NCBI GenBank assembly: GCA_963920525.1
Contig: OY986436.1
Span: 84,848,970 to 84,912,969, forward strand
Reading direction: 5' to 3'
DNA: 64,000 nucleotides
Source: Dichetophora obliterata
Taxonomy: Eukaryota; Arthropoda; Insecta; Diptera; Sciomyzidae
Shown piece by piece: positions 45,373 to 56,203 of the stretch. Both the position numbers and the translations under genes were made by a program. A model generated the notes under the pieces. That model had not been told where the DNA came from, did no database searches, and worked only from the letters and a program-made list of their open reading frames with translations. Each line of letters begins with the position of its first letter. The first letter of the stretch is position 1.

Positions 45373-46134
45373 CCTACACCACTCCAAGGCTGCGTCCGCC
45401 AGCCTGATAATCCGTCTCAGCAAAGATGGAGATGACATCGTCCTGATCCAGGAGCCATGGGTAGTCTGTGGCCTGGTATGCGGACTCAGGACTCCAGCAT
45501 ACACGCTTGTGTATACTAAATCACAAGGTAATCCAAGAGCGTGTATTTTAATTAAGAAAAACCTGAGTGTATTTACTCTCTCTCTAATTTCAGTAACAAA
45601 GACACCGTGGCTATAAGCGTCGAGATGGGCCATAACAGCTTGTGGCTCGTCTCAGCATACCTCGCGCACGACCACGAAGTCCTCCCAGAAGACAACCTTA
45701 AAAATTTAGTCTCCAAAGCAGCATCAAAAGCAAAGAGCTTAATTATCGGGTGCGATGCAAATGCTCATCATGTGATCTGGGGTAGCTCAGACACCAACAA
45801 ACGGGGTGAGTTTCTATTTGACTTCATCCTCACAACTAATCTTAATATATGCAATATAGGTAATGAACCCACCTTCATTATAAGTAATAGACAGGAGGTT
45901 CTGGATATTACCCTTGCCTCTGTCCATATATCTAATAGGGTAAAAAACTGGAGAGTTTCTAATGAACACTCCTTCTCAGACCATAGATATATCCTCTTTG
46001 ATGTTGATAACTTTGACTAGAGATCATGCGAATTTCGCAATCTTAAACAAACCAATTGGGATCTTTATATAAATTCCTTAAATACAGATCTCTCAATTGG
46101 ACCAACTAATCGTCCTTCCAATAAACAATCTTAA
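45350..46134 (+). pseudogene. ORF2 endonuclease domain (frameshifted)
   Basis: ORF2 starts ATG at 45350 with LKVIQINLHHSKAASA, the first strand of the apurinic/apyrimidinic-type endonuclease that nicks the target. IQEPWV carries the catalytic Glu. Near 45592 the frame shifts, and the rest continues from about 45596: LWLVSAYLAHD, IIGCDANAHHVIWG, then SDHRYI with the catalytic Asp-His pair. Stops follow at 46018-46020 (TAG) and 46132-46134 (TAA) in the same frame as the RT part. A few bases were gained or lost at the shift. Confidence 0.88.
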
Positions 46135-46203
46135 GACAACTTAGTTAATAGTCTCACTAAATCGCTAAATAAAGCTCTAGATACTGCTTGTCCGCTAAAA
46201 ACA

Positions 46204-48951
46204 TTGAGGGGGAAGCAAAAGCCTCCTTGGTGGAATAAGGGACTAGAAGAGCTCCGGAAAAAGACCAGAAAACTTTTCAACAGGGCAAAGACCACAAGAT
46301 CTACAGATACGTTGTCATATTATAAAATAGCCCTCAAGGAATATAAAAATGAAATACGAAAAGCACAAAGACAGTCCTGGAGGACCTTCTGTGAAAATAT
46401 ATCACAGACCTCTGAGTCGTCAAGGCTCAGGAAAATTCTAGCCAAGGCTCCCTCCAATCCAAGCTTCATGAAAAAAGAAGATGGTACTTGGACCACAAGC
46501 AGTGAAGAATCTCTGAACGTTTTAGTAGAAACCCACTTTCCGGGATGTTCAGAGATATACAACGATCCAATCCAGGTATATCAGTTACCACCTGTGAACA
46601 GATCTCTAGAAATACTCTCGCAAACAAAGCTCGAATGGGCAATCAGTAGCTTCAAACCATTTAAGTCACCAGGACCAGATGGTATAGCCCCCATTGAAAT
46701 CCAAAAGTCGTATGACATCATTAAGGAGCGGCTTTTGTTGATCTACCAAAGCTGCCTTGACCTAAACCACATTCCCCAGCGATGGCGTAATGTGAAGGTT
46801 ATCTTTATACCTAAGGCAGGTAAAAGCTCACACGTAAACCCAAAAGACCTTCGAATAATTAGTCTCTCATCTTTTCTTCTAAAAATCCTCGAGAGATTAA
46901 TTGATATTCACTTGAGATCCATGATAGATAAGAAGCCATTATCTCTAGCTCAACATGCTTACACCAAAGGCAAATCAGTGGAAACAGCTCTCCACTCCAT
47001 AATCTCCATTATTGAAAAATCCCTCTATCTGAAGGAATATACAATGATAGCTTTTATTGATATAGAAGGAGCCTTTAATAACGTCGAGGCAGGGGCCATC
47101 ATCAGTGCGCTGACGGAGCTTGGGGTGGATGCCGCGCTGATAGCACTCATAAACCAAATGCTAGTTGGCAGGATTATAAGTGCAAAATTTGGAGCGGCAT
47201 CCACGCTAAGATCTGTACCAAGAGGAACCCCTCAGGGAGGGGTTCCTCTTCTCTACTCGCCTCTACTCTGGAATTTAGCAATGAATGAACAGCTAGGCAA
47301 ACTAGAACTAGAGGGGTGCAGGGTGATAGCATATGCCGATGACGTTGCTATTGTTACCTCTGGAAAATATATATCTACTCTCCGAGACATTATGCAAAAC
47401 TGCCTAAATACTCTTGTCAACTGGACTATCAGCTGTGGGCTCAGCGTTAATCCTAATAAGACTGAGTTAGTAGTTTTCACAAGAAAACACAATGTACCTC
47501 AAATTAGCCCTCCAAAACTGGGAAATACAAGTCTTATCTTCTCAGATCAAGCAAAATACCTGGGTCTTATACTAGATAGGAAACTAAACTGGAAGCCCAA
47601 TCTGCTCGAAAGAGCCAAAAAAGCAAACATTGCCCTATACTCTTGCAAAAAGGCGGTGGGTAGCAAATGGAGTTTACAGCCAAGTGTTACTCACTGGCTT
47701 TATACAGCAGTTGTAAGGCCAATATTGCTATATGGTGCTATTGTCTGGTGGCATGCACTCGAAAAACAGACTCACCATAACCTTCTCCGTAAAGTTCAAA
47801 GATCAGCTGAACTGTGCATTAGCGGAGCCCTAAGAACCACTCCGACAGACGCATTAGACACAATGCTCCATCTTACACCACTTGATATCCTAGCTAAACA
47901 GATGGCCGCTAATACAGCCATCCGCCTAGTAGCCACCTCCCAGTGGAAAGAAGGTACACTAGGACATTCTTGTATCAGAAAATTTCTCCCTCCTTTACCT
48001 AGGTCCATTGACTACATCACACAAAAACTACTCTTTGAGAGGAAGTTCGATGTATCCATTCCCTCTCGAGAAGAGTGGGAACAAGAAAACCGTTCACCTC
48101 ACAATGTCATTGAGATCTTTACGGATGGATCAAAACTAGATGGCAAAGTAGGTGGAGGAGTCTACTCAGAAACATTAAGCATCAATATAGCCTTCAGGCT
48201 CCCTGACCATTGCAGTGTATTTCAAGCTGAAATCGCTGCTATACATGAAGCGTTAACTTGGCTTCAGAAAAATGATATATCTTCCATGGATATATGCATA
48301 CTTTCTGACAGTCAAGCCGCTCTGAAAGCCCTAGGAACTGTTGAAATAACATCTGAAACAGTTTTCAACTGCCGCAGATCTCTAAACGAGATGGCAGAGC
48401 AGCTCAAAATTATCCTATGCTGGATTCCTGGACATAGGGATTTTCTAGGTAACTGCAGAGCAGATGAACTCGCTCGCACAGGTACTACCAAACAACTATC
48501 TTCAGACAAGACAAACCTTGGTATTCCTCTCACCACATGTAAACTCCTTACACATGAGTTATCCTGTATTAACACCAACAAAAGATGGTCAGCAGGTAAC
48601 ACTTGTAATATAACACGGCAAATCTGGCCCAAACTCAATCTGAAGCGTTCAAAAGAACTCATATCTCTTAGTAGAGATCACATTGGCACCATGATAGGGA
48701 TCCTGACAGGGCACTGCCTTATTGGCAGGCACGCTTAAAGATTAAACATACCCCACAACGACTTCTGCAGAAGCTGTAGAGATGAGGAGGAGGTGGAATC
48801 TACAGGACACCTTCTCTGCACCTGCCCAGTGCTGGCTCAAAAACGTTTTCTTCACCTAAACAACTGGTTTTTCAGAGACCTCGAAGAACTCTCGGAAATA
48901 TCGATATACCGAATCCTAAGCTTTGTGAACAGCTCAAGCTGGTTTGAATAG
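46204..48951 (+). pseudogene. ORF2 reverse transcriptase, RNase H, Cys motif
   Basis: Open for 844 codons (46204-48738). RT blocks: FKSPGPDGIAP, IFIPKAGKSSH, AFIDIEGAFNNV (motif A), GTPQGG (motif B), IAYADDVAIV with YADD at residues 377-380, and KYLGLILDRKLNW. RNase H follows from about 636: EIFTDGSKLDG (Asp 641), FQAEIAAIHEAL, LSDSQAALKAL, and HRDFLGNCRADELA. A TAA at 48736-48738 interrupts, after which the frame runs to TAG at 48949-48951 with FCRSCRDEEE and GHLLCTCP, the CCHC-like motif that ends ORF2 in this group. Odd point: three extra codons after GTPQGGV (see findings). Confidence 0.92.
47221..47249. repeat. Perfect 12-bp hairpin in RT motif B
   Basis: AGAGGAACCCCT, a CAGGG loop and AGGGGTTCCTCT. 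It covers the GTPQGG codons and runs into an apparent 9-base insertion. Confidence 0.85.
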
Positions 48952-49025
48952 AGAAGGGAGATCAACCCCTGTGGTACCACAATGGGCCTTATTGGCCTAA
49001 GTGCGTCTCAATTTGAGGCAGCCAC

Positions 49026-49043
49026 TTTAACCTAACCTAACCT
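49026..49043 (+). repeat. TAACC tail of LOA element
   Basis: About three TAACC units end the element directly before the right target duplication. This replaces a poly-A tail, as in several fly non-LTR families. Confidence 0.85.
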
Positions 49044-49054
49044 AAGGATTCATT
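49044..49054. repeat. Right target duplication of LOA element
   Basis: AAGGATTCATT, identical to 43571-43581. Confidence 0.88.
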
Positions 49055-49808
49055 AACGCTAACTAACTTTCTTCACGGAAAATTTGATCTCTACATAAAC
49101 AACAGTCCCAATAAAGAAATAACTAGCAAATCACGGGCATATATCTCATATTTTAGTTATCACAAATCATTTAAATCAATGTTACTAATTGGAACACTAA
49201 CCAATTAGTAGTATAAATATTAAATAAAAAGAATATTTTATATTCAAAATTTGTATTTTATTTTTTTGAGATGCTTTCTTATCTCTCTGTCCCTCTGTCT
49301 CATTAATTATAATTTCATTTTATTTAAAATAACAATGTTTAAACCTTCTAGATATATTTTTTTAATATTAATATTTCACTATTTTTATAATTGTTATTAA
49401 ATTTCCTTCATTTTGCAAAACAAAAACAAAGCAATATTTCAAATTACAGGCTAATATTTCTTATGTTGCGAAAAGAAAAGTGAAATTAACCATCGTGCCT
49501 CGAGTGGCCCCAACATACAGACTCTTTATATTTGGACAATTAAGTCAACATTTTTTGGGGGATTTCAAACAACATCGCAATATGTTTGAAATCTGTAGGG
49601 GTTATGATAGGGCCGTACAATAAAATAATTAAGTCGATTGCACTCTGAAATCACAGATCATCGAAGACAGATCATTACGAATTATAAGTCTCACACCATC
49701 ACAAAACTCCACTAACACCAGATAAATATAAGATATACCAACATAAGAAATATTAAGAAAAATGGTGACCCAACCTATGTAACGACACCTCCCTTAATAT
49801 TTGCAATT
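49055..49808. other. AT-rich DNA, no gene seen
   Basis: No coding signal or bounded repeat. Confidence 0.5.
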
Positions 49809-49984
49809 TACTAGGGCGTTAAAGATGCTACCGGTCTTCAAGTGACGACACCACTACTCTTAAAATGCATGACATTTTGAATGGGTGGAAACCTTAACAC
49901 AAAAACACCATAAATGTCAGATTGATCTGTTAATGAATAGTGACGTTACAGTGTTCAAAAAAAACTTTTGGTATTGTTATAAAA

Positions 49985-50885
49985 ATGGATAAAGAAGAAT
50001 TTCATGCCTCAATTAAGCATAACTTTTTGCATAACAAAAGTACTAAAGTACAAAAGTACGAAAGTACTAAGTACAAAAGTACGAAAGAAAAGTAGAAAGC
50101 AAACAAAAAAAAGCTCGATAAATATTATGGTGAATCTGTTCCGTCGTATTTAACCGTAAAATATTTGATTGCAGAGTGCAAAAGAGGTCTAATCACTATA
50201 AAAGATGAACACGGCTTAGGAGTGCCAAAAATAGTGACTACTCCAGAATGTATTGGAAAAATCCATGATTTCGTATTGGATGGTCCGAAAGTGAAAGTGC
50301 GTGAAATAGCTACAGCCGTAGGCATATCAAGTTGGTCGAAGGTTTCAATTTGCCACGAACATTTGGGCATAAGAAAGCTGACTATGAGATGGGTGCCGTA
50401 TTCGTTAACAATCAATCAAAACCATGAACGTGTTCTCAGTTCCCAAAGCATAGACTCAACAAACGGTCAGAAAGGTGTTGGCGTTTTTTGGGACTCAAGT
50501 GGCATTTTGTTCATCGACTATTTGAGAAAAGAAAAAACAATCAACAGCGACTATTACTGCAAATTATAGGACCGATTGAAGAACGAAATCGCAAACAAAC
50601 AAATTTTTTGTAAGACAATGCTCCAGCTCACAAATCGATCGAAACCATGGCCAAATTGCACGAGTTAAGCTTCGAACTGTCCTCCAGATTTGTCCGAATC
50701 CTCCAGATTTGGCCCCCAGCGACTATTATCTGTTCCCAAATTTAAAAAGTAGGCTCCAGGGAAGTAGTTTTGCGACGAATGAACAGGTCGAAATGGAAAC
50801 TGAAGCGTATCTTGGAGATCTTGGAAATCTTACTATTGGCATCGCAATGTTAGAATATCGTTGAAATAAGTGTATCGAGCTGAAA
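49985..50885 (+). pseudogene. Mariner transposase (broken)
   Basis: ATG at 49985 (MDKEEFHASIKHNF). A tandem repeat replaces part of the first helix-turn-helix, followed by a stop. The longest open part, 50165-50569, has CKRGLITIKDEHG, KVKVREIATAVGIS, CHEHLGIRKLTMRWVP, and VFWDSSGILFIDYL with KTINSDYYCKL. The block with the first catalytic Asp (before VFWD) is deleted. The second Asp appears in DNAPAHKS after a frameshift near 50610, and the third in PDLAPSDYYLFPNLK near 50690-50735. The mariner DD34D arrangement is thus partly visible. Several shifts and stops make it inactive. Confidence 0.9.
50036..50092. repeat. AAAGTAC tandem repeat inside mariner gene
   Basis: AAAGTAC, AAAAGTACG and AAGTACTAA units repeat about seven times in the transposase N-terminal coding part. 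Confidence 0.8.
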
Positions 50886-50925
50886 GGGCCTTTGTTAGGC
50901 CGGCAGCATCTTGAACTCCCTAGTA

Positions 50926-52177
50926 CTTTTTTTATAAAAAAAAATTTTTTTTAAGACTGACCAACGACATTGTGCATCAGTATGACGAGAGCAACATCTA
51001 AAGATTCAAGGTATTCGAAAAAAAGTTCATACTTAAGCATAAAAACCTATTACAATGTTATTCTTAAAATCAATTCATACATGCACCATATGGGAATTCA
51101 TAAATAAAAGCATATAACAATATCCTCATCTCCTCATACAATAATCAAGTCGTGCTCCCCACTTCCAGTCGCGCATTTATAGTTAGCAGAACGCAAAGCA
51201 AACTTGTTGCGGCTGGCACTCCACAAATTTTGATGAACCAAAGCCACGTTTCCAAATGTTAACTTCACTTTTTTGCAATCAAGTGATGACGATGATGGGG
51301 CAGAACGAACTCTTCCAGTTCGTGCCCATAAATGGCGTTATATGTGTTGTTTGTTGCTGGCATTGACAGACTTTGCCGCAGTAACTTCAGGCTAAGTCGA
51401 AAATAAACAAACAACAATAAGTTTTATTGGTTTGTTGGCTAAAGTTTAGCTCTTGGTTAGTGGCTGACATATGCGCCACATCGACTTGTGAAACACACTT
51501 TGACAAGCAACCATTTAACATTCTGACACTGTGACTAGCGCGACGAACATTTGAAACGCAAGCCCCACAGCAGCATTTTAGACCGTGCCGCATCAACAAG
51601 CACTCGCACATCCGCACATGCAAATACTCGGACGACGACGACGATTGATAGAGCGTCATGCCGCAGTGGGGGTGATCCATTTTAGCATTAGGATGGACTA
51701 CTTTCGGCAAATCCACTGCAGCTGTGAGTTGTAAGCAGAGAAAAAGCTAAATGATAAAATCGGTTTCATTGATACTCTGTAACCGTCTATTGGCTTGTAT
51801 GGGGAAATTGGGTAAAAAGTGAGACAACCTTAGGATATGCAATGAATACTAAATAGTTTTGTGTGTCGATAATACATTGCAGAGATTTTTCTTGTTCATT
51901 CATTTAATTTTTAAAGATAAAATATTTTCTAGAGGCTCATTTTATTTCTGCCGAAGCCAAATTTTTTGGTGCTGAATAGTATTTTTTTTTATATCCTGTT
52001 TAAGGCGGCTCTAACCAACGACTCGATTTGACAATTTTCGTTTCAAAAATCATAACTTCTAAACAAATGAAGTTATACCTACATGATTTTTTTCTATAGA
52101 TAAAAATAATTAACAGCTATCATGTTGTGAAATTTTGTCTGTATAGGTTTGCAGAGTGCAACGGAATGTGTAGTAAA
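50926..52177. other. No gene; less AT-rich island 51140-51770
   Basis: 51140-51770 has balanced composition and CGACGACGACG triplets (51630-51642). The minus-strand frame 51387-51716 (109 residues, Cys-rich) matches no family I know. It may be conserved non-coding DNA or an unrecognised exon. Confidence 0.4.
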
Positions 52178-52179
52178 TA

Positions 52180-52500
52180 CAGTACGACCTCGCTCAACGC
52201 AACCAATTAAATTCAAGCCAATTGCGAAATCTGAGGTTATTGCAAAAACCGAGGAAAAATTTTATATTGGCCAATAGACCTATTTCCAAAAAACAATATG
52301 CATTTTCTACACATTCAAATTAAAGTGAATCGAAAAATGTTTGTTCAGAAACATAATTTCATTTTATTCAATTTATTTTTTTAAAAATTGGGAAATTTTG
52401 GTCTGCACTTTGTTGCAATTTATACTTTGCGTACAATTTGGGTGTTGAGATTATCGAGGAGTTGCGTGTAGCGAGGGTTGCGTTGAGCGAGGTCGTACTG
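52180..52500. mobile_element. pogo-like MITE, perfect 25-bp ends
   Basis: CAGTACGACCTCGCTCAACG and five more bases form a perfect 25-bp inverted repeat at both ends, each bounded by TA (52178-52179 and 52501-52502). CAGT starts and a TA target fit the pogo/Tigger branch. The 321-bp body is AT-rich and non-coding. Confidence 0.88.
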
Positions 52501-52502
52501 TA

Positions 52503-53340
52503 TGTTGTTGAAGTATGATTTTTCTGCAGGGAGAACAAATAACATAATTTATCAATTCGAAGATAATATTTGAGAATATAAAACAATTTTTGGCAATGTA
52601 TCTGACTTGTCTGCTCTACCTTTAAGGTCCGAGTTCCATAATTTTTTAGTCAATCTTTTTAAAAAATAGTGTCGAAATACTATTTTGAACGATTTAAGCT
52701 TATCCATCTTGATCGTTTATTCAAATATATTTTGTGTTTTTTTTTTTCATCACAGATATCGTCTGTTTTCAAACTTTCTTTAGTATTTCTGAAATATTGT
52801 TTTACTACTAAAACTAACCTTAATACACTATTATATATTTCTTGAATAAATGACACAATTAGATATCAAAACACCTTTATTTATACATTATGGCATTGCA
52901 AAATAATGTTTTCTTTTTTTTCAAGGAGCAACCCTCTTTGTTGTTCCTTTTATTTAAAAAACCTTCTCTACAAGATTTTAGACATCTAAGTTAAAATTAG
53001 ACCCCGCGCTTTTAAAAATTAGTTTTCCATATAACGTAATGAAACTAACTTTTAGTAGTCTTTTGCAGTATTTAAGAATTTAAGCAGCATTGGATTCAAA
53101 TTCGTAAATTTGAAATAGTAGGATATGCTTTTGCTTTCAATTTGGTTGAAAAGAAATTGCTGTCCATCATGTTATTTATTACGTGCTCGATATCAGTGCT
53201 CGTAGCGGAAGGAAGTAGTGAAATTTAAAGCTAAAAGTATCAATTTTTGTTTTTTTTTCAAGTGAATCAAAAGAAAGTCGTGAGTTTTCCTGCGAATATT
53301 CTTATGAAGTGCAAAAAGTGATTGGTTTTTAATTCAAATC
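52503..53340. other. AT-rich DNA, no gene seen
   Basis: No coding signal until the decayed gene starting at 53351. Confidence 0.5.
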
Positions 53341-55098
53341 AGATCGGAAAATGGATCTTAAACCTCAAAATGAAACAAATCGTACCCTGCACAAGAACCC
53401 AATTTTTGATACAAGTACAGAAGCATGGTTGCTAGAAGATCTGCTAAACGATTTGACACCAAGCAGAGGATCCCAGCTTCCAACGAATGGAGAAGTTCTT
53501 CGCTATTTTGTGTATTAGAATGATTTCCAAGGTTCCATGAGAAATGAAAAAAATTATGTTTTGCGACGTGTTATTGTGAATGTGGAGGAGTTTTAGAAAA
53601 GTTCAGGCATTCCTACAATGCCCTGTAGATGAGAACGTTCCAAACTTAAGCTGACTCATTTAAATGCACAGTATGAAAATCTGCGAAAAAGTAAAAAAAA
53701 AAACTTTTTAGAAAAAAAGGAAAATTTTCTCGAATCACTAAAACTACTCTTCGACATATAACATGCTTATGCTATCTCCATCATTGAACTTGACAGATGC
53801 AGAACTGAAAACATGATTTTGGAAGTTACTCAGTTTTTAAGGATCAAAGATCAGACCGAAAAATTATGTTAGGAGGCGTCGATAAAAAACATTTTTGTAA
53901 AGTTCAAATGAAAAATAATTTGGTTTCCATCAAAATCGAGCGTGCTGAAAAAGAAAAACGCGCATAGCTGATAGTTGTACTGTAAGTGAAATATGTTCTG
54001 ATACAAACGATTCTGCTACAAGCGCTCGGTGTGATATAAGTGAAGACCCTGAATTTGTGGTAGATTCAACCAGCACTGATACTAATGTTAATAAGCGAAA
54101 AAGAAAAATTAATTTGACACTTCCCAAAAACCTGTTTTAAAGCAAAACTATATCAGTCATGGGTGATAGACTCAATCTGTCTGCCGGACAACGCATTGCA
54201 TTCATGGGAGCTGTGCTTGCAGAAGGGAGTTTTCCTTTTGAAGAAGCAACACTTTCAATCAAAAGTACCTGAAAAGCAGGCGTGGAAGTAAGAAAAACAC
54301 TACCTTCTGAAATTAAGGAGGCATTTAAGGCGCCAAAACATTCAACGCTGCATTGGGATGGTAAAATAGTTTGCGACATAAACCAAGTTAAAAAGGAACT
54401 ATTAGGAGCTCTCGTCTCTGGTGTGCCTAATTACGAAGAAGGTAAATTGCTGGGTATACCTGTTCTATCAAATGCAACAGGTGCAAAACAAGCCAATTAT
54501 ACTTTTGATCTTGCAAACTAATGGGGAATTTCTGAAAACGTTAGATCCATTGTTTTCGATACTAAGAGCTCAAATTCGGTAAGAAAAATTGGAGAATGCG
54601 TGCAACTGGAACGCCTTTTCGGCAAAAAGATGCTGATGCTGGCTTGTCGGCATCACGTTTATGTGAGGATCTTATCAGCAGTCCACAAAAAATTATTTGG
54701 TAAAACATCTGGTCCAGAAAATAGTGATTTCACAAATTTTAGAGATTCTATTTGGAAAAATATCGAAAAAAAAGAAAATTTCAGGAAACTAAAATTTAAT
54801 GACAAGTCATTAAAACTTCAAATAGCGAAAACAAAACAAGCGCTTATTAGAATTATCTCAACACCTTATCGAAAAAATATTCTACCTCGTGATGATTATC
54901 GTGAGTGTGCGGCACTAATGTTATTGTTACTAGGAAAGATACCTGAAAGAGGAGTTCATTGGTCCAAACCTGGAGCAGCCCACCATTCTCGATGGATACC
55001 CTCAATTTTGTATTCAGCCAAGATGTACGCATTCAGCTCTCAAGCTAGATATAAAGAAAGTGAAATAAAAAATTAAAACGAATTTGAATTCAATGCAC

Positions 55099-55531
55099 AC
55101 CCAAAAAAAAGCTTCGTACTATGTACAAAACAATTAATTTATTCTACAAAGCTGTTTGTTCTTTTCAGCCTACGAACGACTTTGTAAATAATACAAATGA
55201 CCGTTTGTACATTGTACAAAGAAATATTTGTATATTTTACAAACGCATTCGTTTCATCTACAAAGATACGAACAAATATACGTACGCTGCTGCCACCACT
55301 TTGCATATTATCAAACAACGTTCGTTCAGTTCACAAATTTATACATTATAGATTTTTACAAACTAGCGTTTGTAGAATGTACAAAGTTACGAATACAAAA
55401 ATTTTTTTTCATGCGGCCAACACTACAAACGTTTGTACTATGTACAAAACATTTGTACATTCTACGAATAGCCTCTGTTTGTATTTCTACAAAGATTTTA
55501 TTCGTAATTTTATCCTAAATATTTTTTGGGT
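55099..55531. mobile_element. MITE with ACCCAAAAAA ends, splitting the gene
   Basis: ACCCAAAAAA at 55099 and TTTTTTGGGT ending at 55531 are inverted copies. GCAC flanks both sides (55095-55098 and 55532-55535), perhaps a 4- or 5-base duplication. The body is full of TACAAA/TTTGTA and CGAA/TTCG words in both orientations. It separates the ARYKESEIKN part of the host relic from the WLFSPNG part. Confidence 0.7.
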
Positions 55532-55686
55532 GCACTTTTTTACGTAGAAAAATGGTTATTTTCCCCAAACGGAGCTGATGCACCTTTTAATAACTTGAAG
55601 CTGTGGCATTACCTAATCAATTACTGAAAGCATGATCTTCCTGCTGCTGAAGCTGCTTTAAGAGCTTTGGAAAGGCATTTGTGGTA

Positions 55687-55758
55687 TTTAACTGAAGAGT
55701 GTGTTGTATTTAAAAGCACATAATTAACTGAAGAGTGTGTTGTATTTTAAAGCACATT
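55687..55758. repeat. 36-bp tandem duplication in the relic
   Basis: TTAACTGAAGAGTGTGTTGT and the AAAAGCACA following it occur twice, 36 bases apart. It duplicates the LTEECVVF part of the transposase-like gene. Confidence 0.85.
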
Positions 55759-56203
55759 TAAAAGCACAAACAAAATATCGAAATCAGAAAAGCAGCAAAT
55801 CGCCTTCAAACTACTTCAAACTCCAAGGCCAATATAATTTGTCAAGGGTCGTACAACATTTCCCATTTTAACCTCCAGAGCCATACTACAAGATCTTATA
55901 GGTCCTAATTCTTGGTTTCTATTCAACACTATTGGCGTAGAGGTCGACTGGCTTTATAAGCCCATAGCTGATTGGCATCACGATTTTCATTATATTGAAT
56001 GTATGACATTTGTTCGTCATGTGAAAGTGGTTAGCGACCTATCGGAACGAGCTGTTAAGCTGATCGAAGACTTTGCAATAAGTATTACCAACGATGAAGA
56101 TTTAAAGCAGCATTTGATGCAAGTGGTATCAACGCAAACGGATACCAGACTTTCGAAAGGAGACATTGAAATCGATTATTTTTTTATGGTGTTGTTTACA
56201 TGA

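Larger units (their letters stand above)
43582..49043 (+). mobile_element. LOA/I-type non-LTR retrotransposon, full length
   Basis: About 5.46 kb between 11-bp target duplications, from GCCTGGAAAAAATCC to a (TAACC) tail. It has a 520-bp leader, ORF1 (44104-45372), and ORF2 with apurinic-type endonuclease, reverse transcriptase, RNase H and a C-terminal Cys-rich motif. An RNase H after the RT and the TAACC tail point to the LOA/I group. ORF2 has one frameshift and three internal stops, so the copy is dead, but the intact ends and duplications suggest it is not old. Assignment to LOA rather than I or R1 relatives is my inference. Confidence 0.93.
49811..50923 (+). mobile_element. Mariner element, internally deleted
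   Basis: Ends CTAGGGCGTTAAAGATGCTA and, on the other strand, CTAGGGAGTTCAAGATGCTG are inverted copies. TA flanks both sides (49809-49810 and 50924-50925). At 1113 bp it is shorter than the about 1.3 kb usual for mariner. It encodes one broken transposase. A 5' fragment of the same family lies at 2801-2985. Confidence 0.92.
53351..56201 (+). pseudogene. Decayed transposase-like gene, unnamed family
   Basis: From an ATG at 53351 the reading can be followed across several stops and shifts. N-terminal part: SRGSQLPTNGEVLRYF and a coiled-coil-like KKKNFLEKKENFLESL. Middle (54160-55074): SAGQRIAFMGAVL, STLHWDGKIVCD, GVPNYEEGKLLGIPVL, SIVFDTKSSNS, MLACRHHVYVRIL, PRDDYRECAALMLLLLG, RGVHWSKPGAAHHSRWI. 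After an inserted element: WLFSPNGADAPFNNLKLWHYL, ERHLWYLTEECVVF, then FVKGRTTFPIL and NSWFLF near 55840-55930 and VVSDLSERAVKLIEDFA near 56030. I recall multi-copy arthropod proteins with these blocks (HWDGK, FDTT, CRHH, PGAMHHARWM). They look like RNase H-fold transposases, but I cannot give a superfamily. Confidence 0.65.

Noticed and set aside
45346..45633. 95-residue minus-strand frame opposite the LOA endonuclease
   Set aside because: Shadow of ORF2; the plus strand shows clear endonuclease motifs.
49026..49043. Interstitial telomere repeat
   Set aside because: Only about three units, directly at the 3' end of a non-LTR element and bounded by its target duplication.
51387..51716. 109-residue Cys-rich minus-strand frame as a secreted or zinc-binding protein
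   Set aside because: The Cys spacing fits no family I know and there is no signal peptide or splice context. Probably chance in less AT-rich DNA.
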